A stretch of DNA of 64,000 bases from contig NZ_CP050698.1 in assembly GCF_005116655.2 (NCBI RefSeq), positions 5,722,501 through 5,786,500 of the forward strand, written 5' to 3'. Source of the DNA: Desulfosediminicola flagellatus (GTDB lineage Bacteria > Desulfobacterota > Desulfobulbia > Desulfobulbales > Desulfocapsaceae). Shown here piece after piece: positions 27,806 through 36,680 of this stretch. Each line of letters opens with the position of its first letter. The stretch's first letter is position 1. The translations under genes were made by a program, and so were the position numbers. Under the pieces are notes generated by a model. That model searched no databases. It saw only the letters and a program-made list of their open reading frames with translations, and was not told the DNA's origin.

Positions 27806-29152
27806 ATGAACAACAACCAAACAACTAACCCTCTATTTTATCAGACAAATTCAGCCACACCGATGGTCTCAAGAGCTGAAGGTATCTACATCTGGGATGA
27901 AGCAGGAAAAGAATACATTGATGGTTGTTCAGGGGCGATCATTTGCAATATCGGTCACGGTGATGAACGCGTTCTTGCCACTATTAACGCGCAGGCACAA
28001 TCCACCTTTTTCACCTACCGGACCCAGTTCGAGAACCGTCCTGCTGTCGAGCTCGCGCAAAAACTCGTTGATTATTCAGCCTCCCGTCTTGACCGGGTGT
28101 TTTATGTTTCCGGTGGCTCAGAAGCGGTTGAGTCGGCAGTAAAACTCTGCCGCAGTTATTTCTGCAGTAAGGGTGAAGGCAACCGGCACCTGGTAATCAG
28201 CCGGACGCCATCCTATCATGGTTCTACCCTCGGTGCGCTGGCACTTACGGCCTATGCACCACTTGAAATACCATACAGACCCATGCTCAAGTCCAGCCCG
28301 AAAATTCCGGCACCATATTGCTTTCGCTGCCACTTTCAGATGACCTACCCGCAATGCGATCTGGCATGTGCCAGAGCACTGGAAACCACAATACGGGAGC
28401 AGGGACCGGAAAATGTTGCTGCTTTTATAGCTGAACCCATAGGTGGTGCCAGCACTGGTGCCCTGGTTCCTCCTGAAGAGTATTTTGCCATCATCCGTGA
28501 CATCTGTGACCGATACGGAATCCTGCTGATCCTGGATGAAGTCATGACCGGGTTTGGTCGTACCGGCACATTGTTTGCCTACGAGCACTGGAACCTACAA
28601 CCTGACATTGTCGCTTTATCGAAAGGCATGGCCTCAGGCTACTACCCACTCGGAGCTATCATAGCGGGTAATAACCTTGTCGAATCTGTTCTCAGCGGCG
28701 GAGGCTTCCCTCATGGTCATACCTACGCCGGTAACCCAATGGCCTGTGCCGTAGGCCTTACAGTACTTGAGCGCATCACGGATGATCATCTGGTTGAAAA
28801 TTCGGCAGAGATGGGAAAATTGCTTATCACCGGCCTACAGGTACTAGCTGAAAAACATCCGATCATCGGCCAAGTCCGTGGCAGAGGGCTGCTGACGGCA
28901 TTGGAGTTTGTTCAGGACCGGGAAAACCGCACCCCTTTCCCTAACGAACATCAGGTTTCCGACCTGGTAACACAAAAAGCATTTACCCGTGGCCTCATGA
29001 TATATCCCCGAAAATCCATTAACGGTCTGGCCGGCGACCACGTGCTTATAGCACCGCCACTGATAGTCACCGCAGCCCAGATAGGTGAAATCCTGAACCG
29101 TCTGGATGATACCCTGACTGCAGTCACACGGTCACTGGCCGGGAAAGAATAA
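27806..29152 (+). CDS. Class III pyridoxal-phosphate aminotransferase
   Basis: 448 residues, the standard length for omega-amino acid/beta-amino acid aminotransferases. Visible motifs: YVSGGSEAVESAVKLCR (phosphate-binding region near 95), LILDEVMTGFGRTG (PLP ring Asp near 240), and LSKGMASGYYPLGA with the Schiff-base Lys near 273. This fold group moves an amino group from the distal or beta position of amino acids, or from amines, to a keto acid. It leads an operon with an amino-acid importer, CoA-transferase, M20 deacylase and thiolase, so the product is probably a keto acid that is then activated to a CoA thioester. Confidence 0.88.
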   Translation: MNNNQTTNPLFYQTNSATPMVSRAEGIYIWDEAGKEYIDGCSGAIICNIGHGDERVLATINAQAQSTFFTYRTQFENRPAVELAQKLVDYSASRLDRVFYVSGGSEAVESAVKLCRSYFCSKGEGNRHLVISRTPSYHGSTLGALALTAYAPLEIPYRPMLKSSPKIPAPYCFRCHFQMTYPQCDLACARALETTIREQGPENVAAFIAEPIGGASTGALVPPEEYFAIIRDICDRYGILLILDEVMTGFGRTGTLFAYEHWNLQPDIVALSKGMASGYYPLGAIIAGNNLVESVLSGGGFPHGHTYAGNPMACAVGLTVLERITDDHLVENSAEMGKLLITGLQVLAEKHPIIGQVRGRGLLTALEFVQDRENRTPFPNEHQVSDLVTQKAFTRGLMIYPRKSINGLAGDHVLIAPPLIVTAAQIGEILNRLDDTLTAVTRSLAGKE

Positions 29153-29216
29153 CATCAAGACCAATCTGTGAATCCCCGTACCACACCAGAAACCCCCACT
29201 ACAAGGAGAGAGAGAC

Positions 29217-29984
29217 ATGAAAAAGACATCTGTATTGGCAATCGGCCTGTTAACCGTATTTCTGCTCGCAGGAGCAGCATGCGCAAACGATCTTCAGGAA
29301 GTAAAAAAGAAAGGCACGATCACTATGGCCATGAGCGGCCAGTATCCGCCATTCAACTTCGTCGACGATAAGAACCAGCTGACCGGCTTTGATGTGGAAA
29401 TCGGTACTGAAATAGCAAAGAGAATCGCTGTCACCGGCGTACCCTTAACCACTGCCTGGGACGGCATTATTGCCGGGCTTCTCGCCAATAAATATGAACT
29501 GATCTGTGGCAGCATGGCAATTACTGATGAGCGGCTCAAGTCCATTGATTTTTCCGCACCTTATTATCGTTCAGGAGCACAGTTATTCGTTAAAAAGGGT
29601 TCCCCTTTCAAATCTGTTGCGGACCTGAAAGGTAAGAAAATTGGCGTCACCCTGGGAACCACTTACGAGCAGTGGGTCAGAGACAACATCGCCGATGTCG
29701 ACATTCGCACCTACAAAGGTGTTCCCGATATGATCCTTGAAGCGTCGACAGGTCGTATCGACGGTTTTATCACTGATAAAATCGTCGGTGCCCTTGCTAT
29801 TAAAGATAAGGGTGTCCCTATCGCTCTCACTGGTGATCTGCTCTATGAGGAAAAAATGGGAATTGCCATGCGCAAGGGTAACATTGAACTGAAAAATGCA
29901 ATCGACAGCGCGTTGGCCTCCATGAAAGAAGACGGTTCATATCATGATATCTCCATGAAATGGCTTGGACTCGACGTTCGCTAA
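29217..29984 (+). CDS. Polar amino-acid ABC transporter, periplasmic binding protein
   Basis: 255 residues with a signal peptide (MKKTSVLAIGLLTVFLLAG, cleaved near ACANDL). The family 3 solute-binding fold follows: GQYPPFNFVDDKNQLTGFDVEIG, GSMAITDERLKSIDFSAPYY and GKKIGVTLGTTYEQWV. A strong AAGGAGAG ribosome site precedes the ATG. It delivers substrate to the permease/ATPase encoded next. A strong hairpin directly follows the gene, as often seen where the binding protein is made in excess of the membrane parts. The ligand is not evident from sequence; context suggests an amino acid or derivative. Confidence 0.9.
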   Translation: MKKTSVLAIGLLTVFLLAGAACANDLQEVKKKGTITMAMSGQYPPFNFVDDKNQLTGFDVEIGTEIAKRIAVTGVPLTTAWDGIIAGLLANKYELICGSMAITDERLKSIDFSAPYYRSGAQLFVKKGSPFKSVADLKGKKIGVTLGTTYEQWVRDNIADVDIRTYKGVPDMILEASTGRIDGFITDKIVGALAIKDKGVPIALTGDLLYEEKMGIAMRKGNIELKNAIDSALASMKEDGSYHDISMKWLGLDVR

Positions 29985-29997
29985 ATTCTCCATCTCA

Positions 29998-30036
29998 CCT
30001 TTGTCTGCGCCGAACCGCAGATGGCGTAGACAAAGG
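29998..30036. other. Intercistronic hairpin downstream of the binding-protein gene
   Basis: CCTTTGTCTGCGCC (29998-30011) pairs with GGCGTAGACAAAGG (30023-30036), 14 bp with one G-T wobble. It sits 14 bp after the stop codon. Likely protects the upstream mRNA or partially stops transcription, setting a binding protein:permease ratio. Confidence 0.7.
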
Positions 30037-30108
30037 CTACTCCGAAATTGCGGCAAAGACAGCCCACGCTCTCACAACACTCAGTGATCGCACCAAAGGA
30101 CGCCTGTT

Positions 30109-30768
30109 ATGCTTGACTGGAACATCATCACCCACTACTTCCCCTTTCTACTCTCAGGAGCCCTGCTTACCCTGAAGATTTCCGTTTTGTCCCTGGTGCT
30201 CGGCCTGGCCTTCGGACTGACGGCTGCATTATGCAAACTTGCCCAGAACCCTCTGCTGCGCTGGCCAGCCATCTTTTATGTCTGGTTAATCCGCTCAACT
30301 CCGCTGTTGGTGCAGCTGTTTATCATTTATTTTGGTTTCCCCCAGATAGGCATTGATCTCGGTCCATTTCTCTCTGGTGTCCTCGGACTGGCTCTGAATG
30401 TCGGAGCATATAACGCAGAAACCATCCGAGGCGGAATAATATCCATCGCAAAAGGACAGACTGAGGCTGCCCGCTCGCTTGGCATGAGTTCCGCTCAGGC
30501 AATGCGCAGAATTATCCTGCCACAGGCACTCCGAATCATCATCCCACCGCTTGGAAATAACTTCGTTATTCTGATCAAGGACACCTCACTCGTTTCCACC
30601 ATTACCGTCGTTGAGTTGACCCTCACGGCACAGCGCCTGATCGCCTCCACCTATAAACCCTTTGAGATGTATGTCATGGCTGCAGTTCTTTATGCTGTCC
30701 TGACCTCGGCGGCAAGTCTGCTGCTGGTCTGGGTGGAACGACGCACCAGAAAGGAGGCCAGAGCATGA
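30109..30768 (+). CDS. Polar amino-acid ABC transporter, permease
   Basis: 219 residues with five or so membrane helices (FLLSGALLTLKISVLSLVLGLAF, VLGLALNVGAYNAE). The EAA loop is TEAARSLGMSSAQAMRRIILPQALRIIIPP, which contacts the ATPase. This is the HisM/GlnP type. Its stop overlaps the ATPase start by 4 bp (ATGA), so translation is coupled. One permease only, so it probably works as a homodimer. Confidence 0.9.
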   Translation: MLDWNIITHYFPFLLSGALLTLKISVLSLVLGLAFGLTAALCKLAQNPLLRWPAIFYVWLIRSTPLLVQLFIIYFGFPQIGIDLGPFLSGVLGLALNVGAYNAETIRGGIISIAKGQTEAARSLGMSSAQAMRRIILPQALRIIIPPLGNNFVILIKDTSLVSTITVVELTLTAQRLIASTYKPFEMYVMAAVLYAVLTSAASLLLVWVERRTRKEARA

Positions 30769-31547
30769 AAAATTCTTCATCTACCCCGAAAATAGAACCA
30801 ATGCTGGAAATTTCTGATTTGAGAAAAAGCTATGACCAGCTCGATGTATTAAACGGTGTTGACCTCAAAGTTGCGCCCAGTGAAGTACTGGTCATCATCG
30901 GCCCGAGCGGCTCCGGTAAATCTACCCTGCTTCGCTGTGTCAATCATCTTGAAGAGCCGACTGGAGGCAGTATCTTTCTTGAAGGCGAACGTATAAACGA
31001 CAAGACCAAGAGTCGACCGGCCTTCGAAAAACACCTGAATCATATCCGCTGCCAGGTGGGTATGGTCTTTCAGCAGTTCAACCTGTTTCCACACATGACC
31101 GTACTTGAAAATGTCATGGAAGCACCTCTACAAGTGTTGAAACAGGAAAAGACAGCAGCCAGGGAAAAAGCTCTCGAACTCCTCGCAAAAGTTGGTCTGA
31201 GTGACAAGACAAATGCCTATCCCAGTATGCTCTCCGGCGGCCAGCAGCAACGTGTAGCCATTGCCCGAGCTCTGGCGATGGAACCCAAAGTGATGCTTTT
31301 TGATGAAGTCACGTCAGCCCTCGATCCGGAACTTGTCGGCGATGTTTTACGCGTTATGGAAGATCTGGCCCGCGACGGCATGACCATGCTGGTTGTTACC
31401 CACGAGATGGGTTTTGCCGAGAAAGTCGGCGACCGGGTCATATTCATGGCTGACGGTGTTGTAGTCGAAGATGCCTCTCCCAAGGAGATGTTCAGCAATC
31501 CCAAAGAGCAGCGTACCCGGCAGTTTCTCGCAGAGGTACTCAAATGA
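30765..31547 (+). CDS. Polar amino-acid ABC transporter, ATP-binding protein
   Basis: 260 residues of the GlnQ/HisP type. Walker A GPSGSGKSTLLRC (near 45), Q-loop FQQFNLFPHMTV, signature LSGGQQQRVAIARAL (near 150), Walker B VMLFDEVTSALDPEL and the switch His in VVTHEMGFA are all intact. It powers the importer with the upstream permease and binding protein. Its stop overlaps the CoA-transferase A start by 4 bp (ATGA), tying import and catabolism into one transcript. Confidence 0.93.
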   Translation: MKNSSSTPKIEPMLEISDLRKSYDQLDVLNGVDLKVAPSEVLVIIGPSGSGKSTLLRCVNHLEEPTGGSIFLEGERINDKTKSRPAFEKHLNHIRCQVGMVFQQFNLFPHMTVLENVMEAPLQVLKQEKTAAREKALELLAKVGLSDKTNAYPSMLSGGQQQRVAIARALAMEPKVMLFDEVTSALDPELVGDVLRVMEDLARDGMTMLVVTHEMGFAEKVGDRVIFMADGVVVEDASPKEMFSNPKEQRTRQFLAEVLK

Positions 31548-32239
31548 TCGATAAGACTACCACCGTCAGCGCAGCGCTTGCTGAACTTGCTGACGGTTCG
31601 ACGATTATGGTTGGAGGATTTGGGGTTCCAGGTACGCCTTTTACGCTCATCAACGGCGTGCTCGAAAGCGGAGCAGCAAAACTGACGCTTATTAAAAATG
31701 AGGCAAATGAAGCAGGCCTGGGTGTTTCCCTGCTTCTTGAAGCAGGCCGGGTACAACGGCTGATAACCTCCCATCTCGGCCTTAACAGTGTTGCCATCAC
31801 CATGATGAACTCTAAGCACATTGAAGTGGATTTCTTCCCTCAGGGAATTCTGGCGGAAAAAATACGGGCAGGAGGGGCAGGCTTAATGGCCATTATCACA
31901 GATATCGGCATTAACACCATTCTCAGAAGAGAAGCTGATGTAGTGCTCCTTGCCGGGCGTGAGGGCATGATCGAACCCGCCCTACGCGCTGATATAGCAC
32001 TGGTGCACGCTGCCAAGGCCGATCGGGCTGGTAATCTGGTCTATGAAAAAAGTGCCCGCAACTTCAACCCACTGATGGCCACCGCCGCCGACCTGGTGAT
32101 AGCAGAAGCAGAGACCATTGTTGAGATAGGGGAGATTCCTCCGGATCAAGTGCACACTCCGGGTGCTTTTGTCGATCATGTCGTCCCGATCGGAGACCTT
32201 CTACCGGAATATGGAGTATTGCAGCATCATGTCCGTTAA
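31544..32239 (+). CDS. 3-oxoacid CoA-transferase, subunit A
   Basis: 231 residues of the AtoD/ScoA type: GSTIMVGGFGVPGTPFTLI near the start, then a GIGTxG-like segment region, VDFFPQGILAEKIRAGGAGL and GREGMIEPALRADIALVHA. With subunit B it moves CoA from an acyl-CoA such as acetyl- or succinyl-CoA to a 3-oxoacid or short-chain acid. It is coupled upstream to the ABC ATPase and overlaps subunit B by 11 bp. Substrate preference within the family cannot be read from the sequence, but the thiolase in the operon favours a 3-oxoacid. Confidence 0.88.
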   Translation: MIDKTTTVSAALAELADGSTIMVGGFGVPGTPFTLINGVLESGAAKLTLIKNEANEAGLGVSLLLEAGRVQRLITSHLGLNSVAITMMNSKHIEVDFFPQGILAEKIRAGGAGLMAIITDIGINTILRREADVVLLAGREGMIEPALRADIALVHAAKADRAGNLVYEKSARNFNPLMATAADLVIAEAETIVEIGEIPPDQVHTPGAFVDHVVPIGDLLPEYGVLQHHVR

Positions 32240-32882
32240 TCCCAAAGAGAAAATTGCCCGTCGGGCAGCGCAGGAAATCACGGCAGGACAAGTCGTCAAT
32301 CTGGGGATCGGTATTCCAACCCTGATTCCGTCTTTTCTTCCACCTGACCTGCCAATCATCATCCACTCGGAAAACGGCATTATCGGCGCAGGTGAGATTG
32401 CCCCCGCTGCTGATGCCGATCGTAACCTGATCGATGCCGGTGGTTCCTATATTTCTGTTGTTTCCGGTGCAGCCTATTGTGACTCGGCCCTCAGTTTCGC
32501 CCTTGTTCGTGGAGGTCGATTGGACCTGACCTTTCTTGGCGCGCTGGAGGTCTCGGAACGTGGTGATCTCGCCAACTGGATCATTCCCGGCAAATTCGCA
32601 CCGGGGATTGGAGGCGCTATGGAACTGGCACAGAAAGCACGGAAGCTTGTCATAACAACTACTCATACCACCAGAAAAGGCGAACCAAAGATCCTCAAAG
32701 AATGCACACTACCGCTCACGGCGAGCGACTGTGTAAAGATGATAATAACGGAACTGGCGGTAATAGCAGTAACTCCAACAGGAATGATCCTCAAGGAAAT
32801 TGCTGAAGAAACCGATCTGGAAACCGTACTTCGAGCTACAGAAGCTTCACTGACAGTGGCCGACAACCTCTTGAGATTTTAA
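32229..32882 (+). CDS. 3-oxoacid CoA-transferase, subunit B
   Basis: 217 residues from the ATG at 32229 (MSVNPKEKIARRAAQEI), which matches the normal N-terminus of the family; the frame is open further upstream but that part lies inside subunit A. Motifs: VNLGIGIPTLIP and IIHSENGIIGAG, where the Glu of SENG (near residue 48) is the catalytic residue forming the CoA thioester. LEVSERGDLANWIIPG and GIGGAMELAQKARK are typical AtoA/ScoB segments. It pairs with subunit A. Confidence 0.9.
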   Translation: MSVNPKEKIARRAAQEITAGQVVNLGIGIPTLIPSFLPPDLPIIIHSENGIIGAGEIAPAADADRNLIDAGGSYISVVSGAAYCDSALSFALVRGGRLDLTFLGALEVSERGDLANWIIPGKFAPGIGGAMELAQKARKLVITTTHTTRKGEPKILKECTLPLTASDCVKMIITELAVIAVTPTGMILKEIAEETDLETVLRATEASLTVADNLLRF

Positions 32883-32885
32883 ACT

Positions 32886-34154
32886 ATGAACACTCAGGAA
32901 AAGAAACTGCTTGAAACCGTCAACTCCCTCACTGATGACATCTTCGATTTCACCTCCCGCCTCGTAGGCCAGCCCAGCACACTCGGCAACGAGGCAGGAG
33001 CCATCACGTTGATGACAGAAGAATTGCAAAAGCTTGGTTTTTCTACCTCGCTTGTGCCGCTCGAAAGTGATGCACTCGCCAACCATCCCGGTTATGCACC
33101 CGTCCCCTGGTCCTTTAAGGACCGCGACAATGTCGTCGGCACGCTGTCAGCAGCAGGCTCTGGTGGCCGGAGTGCACTGTTCAACGGACATCTTGATGTA
33201 GTCAGCGCCGGTAACCGTGAATTCTGGAGTCGAGACCCGTTCTATGCAACAGAGGTTGATGGCTGGTTATATGGCCGCGGAGCAGGTGACATGAAATCGG
33301 GTGTCGCCGCCATGACCTATGCCGCACATGCTATTTCCAGGGCTGGTTTCGGCCTTTGTGCTCCGCTGACAGTTGCGGCAGTCATTGAAGAGGAGTGCAG
33401 CGGTAACGGTGCCATCGCCTGCCTTGCAGCTGGTCATGACGCCGAAGCAATCCTTATTCCGGAACCCTTTGGTCCTACCATCCTGACCGACCAACTCGGT
33501 GTACTGTGGTTCAAAGTTCGTCTCTGCGGCAAACCAACGCATGTCCTGCAAGCACGCAGTGGGGTTAATGCCATCGAGAAATGCTATCCGCTCATAGCTG
33601 CTCTGCGGCAACTCGAAGAAGAGCTGAACGGCGACAACGTCCCTTCAACCTATGTTGAATCAAGGCACCCCATCAACCTCAATATAGGTTTGATTGACGG
33701 CGGAGACTGGCCGTCCACGGTACCGGCTGAGACAACCTTCCACGGACGCCTCTCGTTTTTTCCGAATATGAGCTATGAGGAAATATGTACCCGCATAACT
33801 GACACTATCAGCAATGCTGCGAAAAATGATGAGTGGCTTGGTCTCAATCCCCCTCACGTTGAATTTTATGGTTTCCGTTCTGAGGGCCATAGCCTACCGA
33901 AAAATTTGCCAGCTTTCACCATGCTTGACGGCTGCCACCGTAGCCTGACTGCAACAGAGGCCGAGCAGTACATTTCGACCTGCACCACCGACCTGCGCGC
34001 CTATCATTTCTATGGGAAGGGCCAGCCAACATGTTTCGGACCGGTAGCAGAAAATATCCACGGCACGGATGAGCGGGTGAACCTTGAAAGCGTCTTGCAC
34101 GTTGCCAGAGCATATGCTCTGTTTCTGGCTCGATGGTGCCGTATTACCGACTAA
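32886..34154 (+). CDS. M20-family deacylase/peptidase (ArgE/DapE type)
   Basis: 422 residues. Metal ligands are visible: NGHLDVVSAG (His, Asp near 100), GRGAGDMKSGVAAM (bridging Asp), and the general-base Glu pair in VIEEECSGNGA (near 168), then ILIPEP. The dimerisation domain is about 215-320. M20 enzymes of this group remove acetyl, succinyl or similar groups from amino acids, or hydrolyse small amides. It starts 3 bp after CoA-transferase B. In context it would release the free amino acid from an imported N-acyl form; the true substrate is unknown. Confidence 0.85.
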   Translation: MNTQEKKLLETVNSLTDDIFDFTSRLVGQPSTLGNEAGAITLMTEELQKLGFSTSLVPLESDALANHPGYAPVPWSFKDRDNVVGTLSAAGSGGRSALFNGHLDVVSAGNREFWSRDPFYATEVDGWLYGRGAGDMKSGVAAMTYAAHAISRAGFGLCAPLTVAAVIEEECSGNGAIACLAAGHDAEAILIPEPFGPTILTDQLGVLWFKVRLCGKPTHVLQARSGVNAIEKCYPLIAALRQLEEELNGDNVPSTYVESRHPINLNIGLIDGGDWPSTVPAETTFHGRLSFFPNMSYEEICTRITDTISNAAKNDEWLGLNPPHVEFYGFRSEGHSLPKNLPAFTMLDGCHRSLTATEAEQYISTCTTDLRAYHFYGKGQPTCFGPVAENIHGTDERVNLESVLHVARAYALFLARWCRITD

Positions 34155-34198
34155 AACGTACCACTACGACAGCAACATTTTCCCAGGAGAATATCCAT

Positions 34199-35398
34199 AT
34201 GAACGACGTCGTCATTGCCGATTACCTGCGCACGGCGCAATCCCGCTCGCGCCCCTCCGCACCTGAACGGGATTGGTTTCACCAGTTACGGGCGGATGAA
34301 CTACTAGCGCGCCTTATCCCTGCTATACTTTCCAGATGCGACATACCTTCGGCCAAGATTGATGATTGTATTGTCGGCTCAGCCCTCGGAGTTTCAGAAC
34401 AGTGGACGTTCGGCGGCAGAACTCCGGTGTTTCTTGCCGGTATGGATGCCGGAGTGCCGGCAAAGTTCATTGACCAGCAATGCGGCTCGGGTATGGCTGC
34501 AGTCCAGACCGGATTTATGGAGATCGCCACCGGTTTTGCCGATATGGTGCTGGCCTGCGGTATGGAACACATGACCAGGGTACCCATGGGTCCAACACTC
34601 TTTGAAAACGGTGCAATGTCCGTAAACCCGGATCTCTACTCAGCCGAAAAATATTCCGAATGGGATATGCCGACAACCATGAACATGGGACTGACAGCCG
34701 AAAAACTTGCTGACATTGCAGGTATAACCAGAGAAGAAATGGATCTCTGGGCAGTCAGGTCTCACCAGCGTGCTGCTACTGCTGCTGAAGCGGGTTTTTT
34801 TGCCGGTGAGATTCTGCCAATATCCGCCCCGCAAGCCGATGGGAGTTTTACAACTATTGAACGCGACCAAGCAGTAAGGCCCGGAACAGACGTTGCGGGA
34901 ACTGCCGGCCTAAAACCAATATTCCGGGCTGATGGCAAGGTAACTGCGGGTAATGCCTCCCCACTCAGTGCCGGTGCCGCTGCAATGCTCCTTACCACCC
35001 GAGAAAAGGCCCTTGCGCTGAACATCAAACCACTGGCAACGATCCGCTCTATCGGTTTTGCCGGTGTAGACCCGACCCTCATGGGTGAAGGACCTGTCCC
35101 TGCAACACGCAAAGCCCTAGAGAATGCGGGCCTTCAGCCAGAAGATATAGATGTCTGGGAAATAAATGAAGCGTTCAGTGTAGTCGTCCTCAACTGTATT
35201 CGTAAGTTCAACATTGATCCTGATCGGGTGAATATTCACGGCGGTGGCATAGCTCTCGGTCACCCACTCGGAGCTACCGGGGTTAGATTAACCGGCACGC
35301 TGGCAAGGATAATGGCGGAAAAAGAGTGCAGATATGGCTGCGCTACAGCATGTATTGGCGGAGGCCAGGGGATTTCAATCATTCTTGAGCGGGAATGA
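34199..35398 (+). CDS. Thiolase (3-oxoacyl-CoA thiolase/acetyl-CoA acyltransferase family)
   Basis: About 399 residues from the ATG at 34199, chosen for AGGAGA upstream. Catalytic residues: nucleophilic Cys in QQCGSGMAAV (near 94), His in GGGIALGHPLGATGVRL (near 353) and Cys in ACIGGGQG (near 384); also INEAFSVV. It cleaves a 3-oxoacyl-CoA with CoA to give acetyl-CoA plus a shortened acyl-CoA, or does the reverse condensation. It is the last gene of the operon. Together with CoA-transferase A/B it makes a 3-oxoacid activation and cleavage pair. Confidence 0.9.
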   Translation: MNDVVIADYLRTAQSRSRPSAPERDWFHQLRADELLARLIPAILSRCDIPSAKIDDCIVGSALGVSEQWTFGGRTPVFLAGMDAGVPAKFIDQQCGSGMAAVQTGFMEIATGFADMVLACGMEHMTRVPMGPTLFENGAMSVNPDLYSAEKYSEWDMPTTMNMGLTAEKLADIAGITREEMDLWAVRSHQRAATAAEAGFFAGEILPISAPQADGSFTTIERDQAVRPGTDVAGTAGLKPIFRADGKVTAGNASPLSAGAAAMLLTTREKALALNIKPLATIRSIGFAGVDPTLMGEGPVPATRKALENAGLQPEDIDVWEINEAFSVVVLNCIRKFNIDPDRVNIHGGGIALGHPLGATGVRLTGTLARIMAEKECRYGCATACIGGGQGISIILERE

Positions 35399-35435
35399 TT
35401 GAAATTGCGGCCCCTCTCCCTTCTAAATAGCTGGT

Positions 35436-35460
35436 AGATCAGGTGCTAGTCACCTGATCT
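35436..35460. terminator. Putative terminator hairpin after the catabolic operon
   Basis: AGATCAGGTG (35436-35445) and CACCTGATCT (35451-35460) form a perfect 10-bp stem with a 5-base loop, 38 bp after the thiolase stop. The T-tract is weak (GCAGTTTCCT). Confidence 0.6.
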
Positions 35461-35972
35461 GCAGTTTCCTAAATACGTCTGAAAATGCGATTAAGGCCTA
35501 AGAAATTTGACACCTAGAACAATCGAGGCTGGAAATATTTCCGGAAACCTCTATTGGTAGACGTATTGCAGGTCTTTGCTTCCGACCATGTATGCCTTTT
35601 TTGCTACGAACGTATTTGCTTATTCGATGGGTTGCCTATTTTTTCTAGAAATCCTTCCTTCAAGGTCAGTTGGCCATCAACATCATAACATTACTTAAAA
35701 AGTAAATGTTTATACCCAACCCTTCTTCAGGTACTTCAGTCTCTGAGAACACCTGTGCCGAATAGATGAGTTTTTTGAATCCGCGTATTGACACTTCATA
35801 TAAAAAAAACGCCTATTGACTGTGCCACATTGTAGCATATCGTCTATAGAGTAGGCGTCAGGAGAAGAAGTGATTTCGGATAGAAGTAAAACCGCATGTT
35901 GTTACGTGAGAAAGGACGGTCGGGTAACTCGACGTTCATTCTGCATCTGTTTAATTTTGTGGAGTAAAGACA
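35461..35972. other. Intergenic region
   Basis: About 510 bp with no supported gene. Near 35808-35862, ACGCCTA and TAGGCGT bracket a possible long stem-loop in the leader of the following gene, and TTGACA/TTGACT -35-like boxes occur at about 35790 and 35816. No known riboswitch was recognised. Confidence 0.4.
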
Positions 35973-36536
35973 ATGAATTCAATAAAAATACGATATTTAA
36001 TGGTATGCGTTTTCGCAATTGTATTTCTATTTACGGGAACGGTTAATGCGAGTGAAAAGGAAACTGTAGAAGAGAAAATTGCACGAGCAATAACTGCAGC
36101 GCATTCTGATATTACAGACAATGCAACCATCATGGATGTAGATGGAACTGTGCTGCGTGAAGGCTCAAATGGCTGGACATGTTTACCAGGCATAGGTCTC
36201 ATTCCCGGTGACAAGCATCCTATGTGTAATGATGAAGTTTGGATGAAATGGATGAAAGCCGCAGCAGAAGGGACACCGTTCTCAACAGATGTTGTTGGTG
36301 TTTCCTATATGTTAGCAGGGGATGCTCTTGTCAATAATGATAATCCAGCAGCAACTGATCCAAATGATGGTGGAGTCTGGGTACAGGAAGGGCCTCACTT
36401 GATGATTCTGCTTCCTACAACTGATTCGATTGCTACCTTACCACGAGATCCTTTCGTAGGTGGGCACTATGTGATGTGGGACAAAACTCCCTTGGTACAT
36501 ATGATGATTCCTCTTGCATCTAAACAGAAGCCATAA
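35973..36536 (+). CDS. Secreted hypothetical protein
   Basis: 187 residues with a clear signal peptide (RYLMVCVFAIVFLFTGTVNAS). The mature part has two Cys (WTCLPG and HPMCND) and many aromatic residues and acidic turns (NNDNPAATDPNDGGVW), ending with GGHYVMWDKTPLVHMMIP. GTGGAG precedes the ATG. It looks like a conserved periplasmic protein, but I cannot name a function. It is transcribed alone, toward the convergent ECF genes. Confidence 0.7.
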   Translation: MNSIKIRYLMVCVFAIVFLFTGTVNASEKETVEEKIARAITAAHSDITDNATIMDVDGTVLREGSNGWTCLPGIGLIPGDKHPMCNDEVWMKWMKAAAEGTPFSTDVVGVSYMLAGDALVNNDNPAATDPNDGGVWVQEGPHLMILLPTTDSIATLPRDPFVGGHYVMWDKTPLVHMMIPLASKQKP

Positions 36537-36590
36537 TACGGAATTAACCAATTCCTTGGCAAGTCAACACTTCTGAACTAATACAAATTC

Positions 36591-36621
36591 CTCTCAGAAC
36601 CCCCTGATACCAGGCTGAGAG
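36591..36621. terminator. Bidirectional terminator-like hairpin
   Basis: CTCTCAG (36591-36597) pairs with CTGAGAG (36615-36621), flanked by AATT on both sides. It sits between the convergent stops at 36536 and 36681. Confidence 0.5.
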
Positions 36622-36680
36622 AAATTCTATGCGTAGTGGACTGCTAATATTGCAGCATTATCAGAAAACATAGTCCAAAG

